A stretch of DNA of 64,000 nucleotides from Saliphagus infecundisoli (GTDB lineage: Archaea; Halobacteriota; Halobacteria; Halobacteriales; Natrialbaceae). Position 1 is the stretch's first letter. Every line of letters begins with the position of its first letter. The stretch covers positions 118,217-182,216 of the forward strand of contig NZ_JAIWHV010000004.1 of NCBI RefSeq assembly GCF_020177375.1. The letters run 5' to 3'. Made by a program: the position numbers and the translations under genes. Below, one piece after another: positions 15,055 to 22,470 of the stretch. Under the pieces are notes generated by a model. The model was not told where the DNA came from. It made no database searches and was given only the letters and a program-made list of their open reading frames with translations.

Positions 15055-16002
15055 ATGAACGGGGCGATCGCGGTCGCCCACTACTGCGAGGGCGGGGGCC
15101 ACGCGACCCGGATGCTCGCGGTCGCCGACGGGATCGCCGACGCCGGCCACGAGACCGTCCTCGCCGGCGGCGGCCCCGGACGGGCGTTCGTCGAGGAAAA
15201 CGGCTACACCGAGTTCGCCCCCCGTGCGGTCGACTTCATCCGGAGCTATCAACGGGGGAACCTCCTGGTCGTCATAGAGGAGTGTTTCCCGAACCTCGTC
15301 GATCGCGTCACGGAGTACGTCTCCTGGCTCGAGACTCACACGCCGCCGTTGCTCGTCGCCGACGACCTCTCGGCGGCGATCGCGGCGACGGTCCGGTCGA
15401 TCCCCTACTACTACGTCACCCACGACCCCGCGGGCTTCTATACGAACCGTCTCGAGCGGGCCGCGGCGTGGCTCCGCAACCGGTTTGCGGCCCTGACCGC
15501 CGAGCGGTTCCTGCTCCCGAAGGTCTGGGAGGGCGAGCCGACGATCCCGAAGGCGGTCGAGATTCCGCCGATCGCGCCCGGCGGCGGGGAGGCAGTCGAG
15601 GAGTCGGTCGGAGTTCTAGTGGTCCCGAGTGCCTTCAGCGTGGACGAGGAGCGTCTGACCGGGGCGATCGAGGCGACCGGACGGCGGGTCACCGCGGTCG
15701 GGGGCGACGAGTGGGAGGTCGTCGCCTCGCTCCAGGGCCACATCGAGGCGGCCGACGCCGTGGTTTGTAGCGGCTACTCGACGGTGATGGAGGCCGCCGT
15801 CGCGGGCACACCCTGTATCGTCCTCCCCCAGACCTCCGAACAGCGCGGGGTCGCCCGGGCGGTCGATCCGCTCCGGGGGTTTCACTCGGCGGAGACCGTC
15901 CCCGAGGTCGTCGACGGCATCGAGCGCACCGAGGCGCCCCGTGGCTACGAGAACGGGACTGATCGAGTCGTCGAGGCCGCCCTCGGGGGGCTCGCCCGGT
16001 AG
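15055..16002 (+). CDS. MurG/GT1-like glycosyltransferase
   Basis: A 315-residue protein with a GT-B layout. The N terminus 'IAVAHYCEGGGHATRM' is the glycine-rich loop of MurG/UGT-type enzymes ('GGGHATR'). The C-terminal donor half has 'ADAVVCSGYSTVMEAAVAGTPCIVLPQTSEQ', matching the 'G-x-S-T-x-x-E-A-x-x-x-G-x-P' nucleotide-sugar site. No signal peptide or membrane span. It lies in the surface-glycan block, divergent from the sulfatase-like operon and head to tail with the sulfatase-like gene at 16055. The 225-base gap before it holds a TATA-like stretch near 14900, far enough upstream to imply a leader or use by the divergent operon. Confidence 0.85.
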   Translation: MNGAIAVAHYCEGGGHATRMLAVADGIADAGHETVLAGGGPGRAFVEENGYTEFAPRAVDFIRSYQRGNLLVVIEECFPNLVDRVTEYVSWLETHTPPLLVADDLSAAIAATVRSIPYYYVTHDPAGFYTNRLERAAAWLRNRFAALTAERFLLPKVWEGEPTIPKAVEIPPIAPGGGEAVEESVGVLVVPSAFSVDEERLTGAIEATGRRVTAVGGDEWEVVASLQGHIEAADAVVCSGYSTVMEAAVAGTPCIVLPQTSEQRGVARAVDPLRGFHSAETVPEVVDGIERTEAPRGYENGTDRVVEAALGGLAR

Positions 16003-16020
16003 TCCCGTCGGCGAGACGAC

Positions 16021-16030
16021 ACGCTTACGT
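16021..16030 (+). promoter_or_regulatory. TATA-like box for the gene at 16055
   Basis: ACGCTTACGT is centred about 29 bases before the ATG at 16055 and lies just past the upstream stop. It supports that start over the in-frame GTG/ATG codons inside the previous gene. Confidence 0.45.
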
Positions 16031-16054
16031 GGGGGCCACGAGACCGTCGCTCCA

Positions 16055-17323
16055 ATGAACGGGATCGAGAACGTCCTCCTCGTGACCGTCGACTGCCTCC
16101 GTGCCGACCGGTTTCGCGAGGGGATCGACGCCGGACTGTTGCCGACCTTCGCCGACCTCGACGCCCGGGGAACGACGTTCGACGACGCGTTCACGGTCGC
16201 GAACACGACCGACCCGAGCCTCACCTCGATACTGACCGGTGCCTATCCCATGGACCACGGCGTCGTCGAGAACGGCTGGGGCCTCCCGGCGGATCGGCCG
16301 GTCGCGGCCGAACGCTTCCGCGAGGCCGGCTACGACACGTTCGGGGTCGTCAGCGTCGACCACCTCGCCGACGACCACTCCGGGCTCGGCCGCGGGTTCG
16401 ACCGCTACTTCGACGGCTCGGCCTACGGCACGCTCTACCCGATCCTGAGCCGGATCTACGACACCAAGGCGTTCAACGCCGTCTTCGGCGCCGTCAAGGA
16501 CCGCGGCGTCGGCCCCTACACCGTCAAACGGTTCCTCCGGGGGACCGGGCTCATCGATCTCCACTGCCGGCCGGCCCGGAAGGTCACGGCCGACGCCCGC
16601 TCGGGACTCGAGGCCGTCGAGGAGCCTTTCTTCGGCTGGGTCCACTACTTCGACCTCCACGAGCCCCGGAACGCCCCGCCGGGGCTCCGGGCCGACCACG
16701 ACGAGTACACCGCCGCGATGATCCACGCCGACGACCACGTCGGGCGGCTGCTCGACGACCTCGAGGAGCGCGGGCTGGCCGAGGAGACCCTCGTGGTGCT
16801 CACCGGCGACCACGGAGAGGCACTTGGCGACCACGGCTACACCGGCCACGGCCGGACGCTGTACGACGAAGAACTCCACGTCCCGCTGGTGTTCGCCCAC
16901 GACTCGCTTCCCGCGGGGACGGTCGGCGGGCAGGCCCGGACCGTCGATATCGTCCCCACGCTGCTCTCGCTTTCGGGCCTCGACCCGCTCGGCCCGGCGG
17001 GGAGACCCCTCTTCGCCGACGGCGCTCCTCTGGCGGAGGACCGGCCGCTGTTCGCGATGGCCTACCCGACGTTCGAGGACCGGGTCGCGCTTCGGACGGA
17101 GGGCTGGAAGCTCGTCCGCGACCGCGGGGCGGGAGACGAGGAACTCTACGACCTCGCGGACGACCCGGGCGAACGACGGGACCTCGCGGGGGAGCACCCC
17201 GAGCGCCGCGGGGATCTCGCCGCGGAGCTCGACGACTGGCTCGACGGGTTCGACGCCGTCGAGCGCCAGCAGGTCGATTCCGGAACCGAGGAGATGCTCG
17301 CCGATCTGGGCTACCGGGAGTAG
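16055..17323 (+). CDS. Sulfatase-like (alkaline phosphatase superfamily) protein with Thr nucleophile position
   Basis: A 422-residue protein. Metal ligands are visible in 'LLVTVDCLRADRF' at the start and 'VLTGDHGEALGDHGYTGHG' in the middle, followed by the sulfatase C-terminal block ('VDIVPTLLSLSGL'). The nucleophile region reads T52-D-P-S-L-T-S-I-L-T-G, so the position normally held by Cys/Ser is Thr and the following Arg is missing. This argues against formylglycine sulfatase activity and for phospho-transfer or phosphodiester chemistry. The protein ends 'MLADLGYRE', the same tail seen in the other copies ('LRALGYR', 'LERLGYRT', 'LKGLGYME'), which marks them as one paralogous set. It overlaps the convergent flippase-like gene by 13 bases. 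Confidence 0.87.
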   Translation: MNGIENVLLVTVDCLRADRFREGIDAGLLPTFADLDARGTTFDDAFTVANTTDPSLTSILTGAYPMDHGVVENGWGLPADRPVAAERFREAGYDTFGVVSVDHLADDHSGLGRGFDRYFDGSAYGTLYPILSRIYDTKAFNAVFGAVKDRGVGPYTVKRFLRGTGLIDLHCRPARKVTADARSGLEAVEEPFFGWVHYFDLHEPRNAPPGLRADHDEYTAAMIHADDHVGRLLDDLEERGLAEETLVVLTGDHGEALGDHGYTGHGRTLYDEELHVPLVFAHDSLPAGTVGGQARTVDIVPTLLSLSGLDPLGPAGRPLFADGAPLAEDRPLFAMAYPTFEDRVALRTEGWKLVRDRGAGDEELYDLADDPGERRDLAGEHPERRGDLAAELDDWLDGFDAVERQQVDSGTEEMLADLGYRE

Positions 17324-18255
17324 GACCCCCGGAGGTAGACGAGCCCGCCCAGGAGGTTGTTGAAGACCCCGAGCACCAGTTGCATGGCGATCCCGAGGGT
17401 CAGGGCGGCGCCCGCGGGCGCGCCGACGGCGCCGAAGAGGTAGACGTAGGCGGTCTCCCGGACGCCGAAGCCCTGTATCGAGACGGGGACGAACAACAAC
17501 AGCTCGACCAGCGGGACGAAAGCGAGGAAGTAGACGAACGAGACCTCCATCCCGAGGCCGACCGCGACGACGTAGTTATTGACGACGAGGACGAGCCGGA
17601 AGACAAGCGAGAGCACGACGACCGGAACGAGCGCCCGGCCGGCGCCACGGTAGTCGTGGATCGCGTCGTACACCCCGGCGAGACGGTCGCCGAGGTCGAA
17701 CCGGGAGACGCGAAACAGTGTCCTCTCGAGAACCCCCCGGCCGGTCCTCGTAAAGAGGACGCCGGCGACGGCCGCGCCCGCGGGGAGCGCCAGCAGGACG
17801 GTTCCGGAGACGACCGGCGGGAGCCGGTCGGCGACGACTGCGGTCGCGACGCCCCCGATCGCGAGCACCGTGAGCAAGCCGGTGAGTCGCTCCATGACGA
17901 CCGAGGAGACCGCGTCGGGGCCGGCGTCGTGGTGCGCGTGGAGGGAGTAGACCCGGACGCCGTCGCCGCCGACGGTCGTCGGCAGGAAGGCGTTGAAGAA
18001 CTGGCCGACGTAGTAGTAGGCGAGCAGCGTGCGAAAGGGGAGGTCGATCCCCTTGATCCGGAGGAGCAGGCCCCACTTGTAGGCGCTGATGGCCACGTTG
18101 AGCACGGCGAGCCCGAGGGCGGCGCCGAGGGCGGTCGGCCGGAGCTCGGCCAGCCCCTCGAGGACCGTCTCGACGCCGACGGTGGCGACGACGGCTCCGA
18201 GGAGGACGAGGCTGACCGCGACGCGGCCGGCCGTTCGGAGATCTGGCAGGGTCAT
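17311..18255 (-). CDS. Flippase-like integral membrane protein (UPF0104 family), second copy
   Basis: A 314-residue polytopic protein, about eight membrane helices. Family landmarks are 'YYYVGQFFNAFLPTTVGGDGVRVY' near residue 84 and 'VPVSIQGFGVRETAYVYLF' near the C terminus, corresponding to the two short motifs also seen in the copy at 11560. The family includes lysylphosphatidylglycerol synthase membrane regions and archaeal AglD/AglR-like accessory proteins. The ATG at 18255 puts Met just before the first helix. It is divergent from the GT2 gene at 18409 and shares that intergenic region. Likely role: handling of a lipid-linked sugar in the membrane (inference from context). Confidence 0.85.
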   Translation of the reverse strand: MTLPDLRTAGRVAVSLVLLGAVVATVGVETVLEGLAELRPTALGAALGLAVLNVAISAYKWGLLLRIKGIDLPFRTLLAYYYVGQFFNAFLPTTVGGDGVRVYSLHAHHDAGPDAVSSVVMERLTGLLTVLAIGGVATAVVADRLPPVVSGTVLLALPAGAAVAGVLFTRTGRGVLERTLFRVSRFDLGDRLAGVYDAIHDYRGAGRALVPVVVLSLVFRLVLVVNNYVVAVGLGMEVSFVYFLAFVPLVELLLFVPVSIQGFGVRETAYVYLFGAVGAPAGAALTLGIAMQLVLGVFNNLLGGLVYLRGSYSR

Positions 18256-18376
18256 GGCGGCAGGGTGGTGCCAACAGGCTGTGACGGCGGATTCGTGGCG
18301 GGTGGGCTCCGGCGGATCCAACACGTCGGGCCGGGTTATAGGTTGTGAACCGCGGTCCCGGCGCCCGGAGGACAAC

Positions 18377-18386
18377 GTTTATTATC
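18377..18386 (+). promoter_or_regulatory. TATA-like box for the GT2 gene
   Basis: GTTTATTATC is centred about 27 bases before the ATG at 18409, the clearest promoter in the glycan block. Confidence 0.62.
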
Positions 18387-18408
18387 AACTCGTGAACGAC
18401 TTTTGGGC

Positions 18409-19485
18409 ATGGACGGGGATCACGCCGGCGGCGTCGCGATCGGCGGGCGCGGGGACGCCCGGCGGGTGCGGACGTCGATCGTTCTCCCGGCGTACAACGA
18501 ACGCGGGAACGTGGAGGCGCTGGTCGAGGAGATCGTCGCCGTCGCCGACGGGGCGGAGATGGCCCAGTTCCGGCCGGTCGAGATCGTCGTCGTCGACGAC
18601 GGCAGCACCGACGGCACGAGGGAGGTGATCCGGGAGCTGGCCGCTTCCCACGGCCGCTTTCGGGGCGTGTTCCTGACCCGGAACTTCGGGCAGAGCGCCG
18701 CGTTGTGTGCCGGCCTCGACGAGGCGGACGGGGAGTTCGTCGTCACCCTGGACGCCGACGGCCAGAACGACCCCGCGGACGTTCCCCGGCTGCTCTCCCG
18801 TCTGCTTGAGGGCTACGACTGCGTCAGCGGCTGGCGCCGGGATCGACAGGACCCGCTCTCAAAGACGCTCCCCTCCCGGATCCAGACCTCGCTCGCGCGG
18901 TTTACCGGCCCCGAGATCCACGACTTCGGCTGTACGCTGAAGGCCTACCGCCGCGAGGCCGTCGAGGAGCTCCAGCTTCGGGGCGAGGGCCACCGCTACA
19001 TCCCGGCGAAGCTCTACAACCGGGGCTTTGCCATCGCCGAGGAGCCGGTCGCCCACCGGCCGCGGACTGCGGGGACGACCAGCTACGGCGCGGGGCGGCT
19101 CCTCCGGGGGTTCGTCGACCTGGGCTTTCACGTCTTCTGGAACCGGTACTCGATGCGCCCGCTTCACTTCCTCGGCGGGACCGGGGTCTGCCTGCTCGGG
19201 CTGGGCGGGCTCCTCGGGAGCCACGCGGTCGTCATGAAGTACGCCCTCGGCGCGTCGTTGCTCCCCCACCTCCCCCGGCTCGTGCTCGTCGTCGCCTTGA
19301 TCCTCTTTGGCTTCCAACTCGTGATGTTCGGCGTCCTCGCCGAGATGCAGAGCCGGTTGCTCCACCGCGAGACGCGCCCCTACCGGATCGCCCGGATCGA
19401 GGGCGGCGAGCCCGAGGGGCAGGCCGACCGGCCCGTCCGACGGAGCCGCGAGGAGTCGCCGGTCGCGATCGAGGGGGGAGAATGA
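18409..19485 (+). CDS. Glycosyltransferase family 2, dolichol-phosphate sugar synthase-like, with membrane anchor
   Basis: A 358-residue GT-A enzyme that probably loads a sugar onto a polyprenyl/dolichyl phosphate. The catalytic domain shows 'SIVLPAYNERGNVEALV', 'IVVVDDGSTDGT', the DxD-type metal motif in 'VTLDADGQNDPADV', and the 'TRNFGQSAALCAGL' acceptor region. After about residue 240 two membrane helices follow ('FLGGTGVCLLGLGGLLG' and 'LVLVVALILFGFQLVMFG'), as in GtrB/ArnC-type enzymes. The tail is hydrophilic. The product would be a natural donor for the ArnT-like transferase encoded next. The ATG at 18409 fits the TATA-like box at 18377. Confidence 0.92.
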   Translation: MDGDHAGGVAIGGRGDARRVRTSIVLPAYNERGNVEALVEEIVAVADGAEMAQFRPVEIVVVDDGSTDGTREVIRELAASHGRFRGVFLTRNFGQSAALCAGLDEADGEFVVTLDADGQNDPADVPRLLSRLLEGYDCVSGWRRDRQDPLSKTLPSRIQTSLARFTGPEIHDFGCTLKAYRREAVEELQLRGEGHRYIPAKLYNRGFAIAEEPVAHRPRTAGTTSYGAGRLLRGFVDLGFHVFWNRYSMRPLHFLGGTGVCLLGLGGLLGSHAVVMKYALGASLLPHLPRLVLVVALILFGFQLVMFGVLAEMQSRLLHRETRPYRIARIEGGEPEGQADRPVRRSREESPVAIEGGE

Positions 19486-19547
19486 CGGTCTCGCGGGCGA
19501 CGGACAAACCGGAAGCCGCTCCCTCCGGGGGCCGCCGGTAGCTCCCG

Positions 19548-21128
19548 ATGGGACTTCGATCGCCGTCGGGGTCGTCCGTCGCCGCCGGTCGTCGGCTCGA
19601 GTCCCGCCTGGCTCGTCTCCGCGGGGCCGTAACCGTCGACCGGCTCCTGCTCGCGGCCGTCGTCGGGCTCTGGATCGCCCTCTACGTCGAGGGGCTCGGC
19701 GACTTTCCACTCCGGGTTTGGGACGAGTCCCGGTACGCGGTCCCGGCCCGGCGGATGGCCGAGGGAGGAAGCTGGCTCGAGCCCCGGATCCGGCTCGACA
19801 CCCACGAGCCCGGGCTCGCGGTCGAGCCCCGGCTGGTGAAGCCGCCGCTTACCTACTGGCTGCAAGCCGGCGCGATGGTCCTCCTCGGGGTCTCGGAGTT
19901 CGCCGCCCGGCTCCCCTCGGCGATCGCCGCCCTCGGTTGTGCGGGGCTCGTCTACCGGATCGGCGCGCGGACGTACGGCCGCCGGGCGGGCTTTGCCGGG
20001 GCCGTCGTCCTCCTCGTGTTCCCCGGCCTCCTGCTCGGGAGCCACGGCGGGCGCGCCGCGGTCACCGACCCCCTGCTGGCGCTCGCCGGCAGCGGCTTCG
20101 TCTGGCTGACCTGGCGGGGCCGCGAGCGGCCGCGCCTGCTCGTTCCCGCCGGGATCTGTGCCGGGCTCGCGGTGATGACCAAGGGGGTCGCCGCGGGCGT
20201 GTTCGTCGTCGCGGTCGCGCCCGTCCTGGTCCACTCGTTCCGGGCCTACCGCACGCCCTGGACGGTCGCCGCCGTCGCCGCGACGGCGGTCGTCGCCCTC
20301 CCGTGGCATCTCTACGCCTGGCTCGTCCACGGCGAGGAGTTCGTCCACCAATACTTCCTGACGGCGGCGGCCTCGCGGGCGAGCGGCGAGATGGCCCCGC
20401 CGCCGGCCGAGCCGCTGTTCGGGTTCATGAACTACCCCTACTTCCGGTTCGCCCTCGAGATGTTCGGGCCGCCCTACCCCTACGCGCTGCCCGTCTTCGG
20501 CGCCGGACTGGTCTGTGCGGTCGCTCTCCTCGGTCAGCGGGTCCGCCGGGACGGCCCCGCTCCCCACGCCGACGGGCTGTTCCTCTGCTGGTGGGCGGCC
20601 GCGGTCCCGCTGACGTTCGCGGTCGCCGGCGGCAACCACCCCTGGTACCTCCTCCCGATGTACGTCCCCGGTGCCGTCCTCGCAAGCTCGGTCCCGGCGG
20701 CTCTCGCCCCCCGCGTCGAGTCCCTCGACCTCTCGGTCGAACTTTCCTCGGGCGCCGGGACCGCGGTATATGCCGCCGTCTGTCTCTGTCTGGCGCTCCT
20801 GCTGGTCGGGGTCTACGCTCCGGCACCCGCCGAGGCCCACGACGCCGAACAGCGCGAACTCGGGGAGGCGATCGACGTCGAGGTCCCCGAGGACGAGCCC
20901 GTTTACGTCCACACGGACACCGACCGCCGTGCGCTAATGTCGCTCGTGTTCTACGGCGACCGTCCGCTCGAGGAAGCATCCTCCACAGCGCTCGAGGGCG
21001 ACCCGGCGGTCCGGTACGCGATCGTTCCCGTCGAGAACCGCCAGCAGCTCGACCGCGACCATCGAGTCCTCGCCGAGGGCCCCGTCAACGGCGTCGCCGT
21101 CGTCGAGTTCGTCGGCGACCGCGGCTGA
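19548..21128 (+). CDS. ArnT/PMT-like polyprenyl-phosphate-sugar transferase (GT39/GT83 type)
   Basis: A 526-residue multi-spanning membrane protein that should take a sugar from a lipid-phosphate donor and add it to a protein or lipid on the outer face. The GT-C signature is clear: after the first helix comes 'WDESRYAVPARRMAEGG' with the D-E pair, followed by 'KPPLTYWLQAG' as in ArnT. Some ten to twelve helices follow and the last 100 residues form a soluble domain. It directly follows the GT2 gene (62 bases) on the same strand, so enzyme and donor synthase are probably co-expressed. The acceptor is unknown. Confidence 0.85.
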   Translation: MGLRSPSGSSVAAGRRLESRLARLRGAVTVDRLLLAAVVGLWIALYVEGLGDFPLRVWDESRYAVPARRMAEGGSWLEPRIRLDTHEPGLAVEPRLVKPPLTYWLQAGAMVLLGVSEFAARLPSAIAALGCAGLVYRIGARTYGRRAGFAGAVVLLVFPGLLLGSHGGRAAVTDPLLALAGSGFVWLTWRGRERPRLLVPAGICAGLAVMTKGVAAGVFVVAVAPVLVHSFRAYRTPWTVAAVAATAVVALPWHLYAWLVHGEEFVHQYFLTAAASRASGEMAPPPAEPLFGFMNYPYFRFALEMFGPPYPYALPVFGAGLVCAVALLGQRVRRDGPAPHADGLFLCWWAAAVPLTFAVAGGNHPWYLLPMYVPGAVLASSVPAALAPRVESLDLSVELSSGAGTAVYAAVCLCLALLLVGVYAPAPAEAHDAEQRELGEAIDVEVPEDEPVYVHTDTDRRALMSLVFYGDRPLEEASSTALEGDPAVRYAIVPVENRQQLDRDHRVLAEGPVNGVAVVEFVGDRG

Positions 21129-21149
21129 CGGAACCGGCGGGCCGGCCGG

Positions 21150-21335
21150 CTACCGGCTGTCGCCCTCAAGCCGGTTGTGGTCGTCGCGGTCGCCGTGGAC
21201 GAACTCGACGCTCTCGGGGACCGTCGCGGACGTCTCCCCGCGCGTGTAGCAGGTGACGCCGTGGCCGGCCGCGGCGAGTTCCCGCGTGATCCCGTGGCTG
21301 ATGAGGCCCGTGTCGCCGACGACGAGGACCCTATG
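21150..21335 (-). pseudogene. Remnant of an NAD-dependent epimerase/dehydratase (N-terminal Rossmann part only)
   Basis: About 60 in-frame codons on the minus strand encode the front of an extended-SDR NAD-dependent epimerase: 'VLVVGDTGLISHGITREL', then 'GHGVTCYTRGET' and 'VEFVHGDRDD'. Intact relatives begin Met-Arg-Val-Leu and continue for about 300 residues. Here the codon where the initiator would be reads CAT and a TAG follows at 21152-21150, so the start, the catalytic Tyr-Lys part and the C terminus are all gone. The third Gly of the nucleotide motif is also changed (GDTG for GGTG). It lies at the distal edge of the glycan block and probably marks a deletion or rearrangement. Confidence 0.7.
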
Positions 21336-21803
21336 AACCGGCTCGCACCCGACCGGGATAACGCGTCGGTGGACGTCGATCGCGTCCTCTCTCGAACGGT
21401 CTCCCGGACGAACTAACGCTATCCGGACATGTATTGTATTCGGTCAACATTCTCGCCCTGAAACCGCGATCTTCCCTCATCTGTCCGATACCGAGCCGTT
21501 CCGCGGCTACTCGGAGATTCCAGCCCTGACTCATACCAGTCCGCGCTCGAAACGATTCGAGGATAGATATACGTAATCATATGAATAGTGGAACGCACTA
21601 CTGTTCGTATAATTCGTCGCGGTCCGGTCGACCCGGCCGGCGGAGAACGGCCCGTTCGGGCGCGTCAGTCGCGCGTCAGACGCCCGGCGTAGCTCACAGG
21701 CGTAGTAGTGTAATGGAGTTTCGGGAGCGACGACGGCTCTCGTCTCGCCCCGGCCGGGGCGGCGTGCGCAACACTTGTAACGGTGGGTTCTCTCTACTCG
21801 GGC
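21336..21803. other. Non-coding stretch between epimerase remnant and rdfA
   Basis: No convincing gene. From about 21410 to 21620 the base composition drops well below the surrounding GC, with AT-rich words near 21430 and 21565-21615. A small hairpin (five-base stem, TAGTG with CACTA) lies near 21586-21600. The last part contains a TATA-like stretch near 21773-21781, about 28 bases before the rdfA ATG. Together with the adjacent pseudogene it looks like a scar region. Confidence 0.5.
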
Positions 21804-22412
21804 ATGGCCGGAACCAACGGGCGCCGCCAGACCAAGGTCGAGCGCGTCATCGACGCCTACGACCTCGAGGGACTCGGCGACCGCCTCGAGCGCGAATGGG
21901 TCGGCGACGGGACCGATCGGACGAGCCTGCGGGATCTGGCGACGGAGTTCAACGTCGAGGTGCTCCGGGCGGCGCTTTCGGCGGCCGGCGAGTCGACCAT
22001 CGAGAGCGACGTCGAGAGCACCTATCACACGCTCTCGGACGATGACGTCCCCCGGTCGGACGAGATCCGCAAGCGCCGCGAACTCGAGCGGGCGGGCGTC
22101 GAGGTCGAGGACGTCCTCTCGGACTTCGTCACCCACCAGGCGATCCACACCTATCTCACGAACGTGCGGGAGGCCGAACTCACCCGGGACGACGGCGACC
22201 GGATCGAGCGGAAAAAGGAGACGATCCAACGTCTCGCCAGCCGCACGCAGGTCGTTACCGACTCCACGTTAGAGGAGCTCTCCCGGGCGGAACTGCTCTC
22301 CGACCGGGAGTACGAGACGTTCGTCAACGTCCGGGCGGTTTGTAACAACTGCGGGACCGACTACACGATCGACGAGCTGATCTCCCAGGGCGGCTGTGAC
22401 TGCGAGCTCTGA
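21804..22412 (+). CDS. rdfA: Rod-determining factor RdfA family protein
   Basis: A 202-residue protein of the haloarchaeal RdfA family, required in Haloferax for forming rod-shaped cells. It starts 'KVERVIDAYDLEGLGDRLEREWVG', has a helical middle with 'VEDVLSDFVTHQAIHTYLTNVR', and ends in a small Cys-rich tail with 'CNNCGTDYTIDELISQGGCDC', likely a zinc site. No membrane segment. A GTG lies in frame at 21783, but the ATG at 21804 fits the family N terminus and a TATA-like stretch about 28 bases upstream. It is followed on the same strand by the SMC-related gene, the same pairing known in Haloferax (rdfA with an Sph gene). Confidence 0.87.
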   Translation: MAGTNGRRQTKVERVIDAYDLEGLGDRLEREWVGDGTDRTSLRDLATEFNVEVLRAALSAAGESTIESDVESTYHTLSDDDVPRSDEIRKRRELERAGVEVEDVLSDFVTHQAIHTYLTNVREAELTRDDGDRIERKKETIQRLASRTQVVTDSTLEELSRAELLSDREYETFVNVRAVCNNCGTDYTIDELISQGGCDCEL

Positions 22413-22436
22413 GCGAACCGACAGACGCAAGTCATG

Positions 22437-22448
22437 AATATTTATAAG
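22437..22448 (+). promoter_or_regulatory. TATA box for the SMC-related gene
   Basis: AATATTTATAAG is centred about 28 bases before the ATG at 22471. It is a near-consensus archaeal TATA box, so this gene can be transcribed independently of rdfA. Confidence 0.72.
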
Positions 22449-22470
22449 CAGTGACCGATAGCATAGACGT

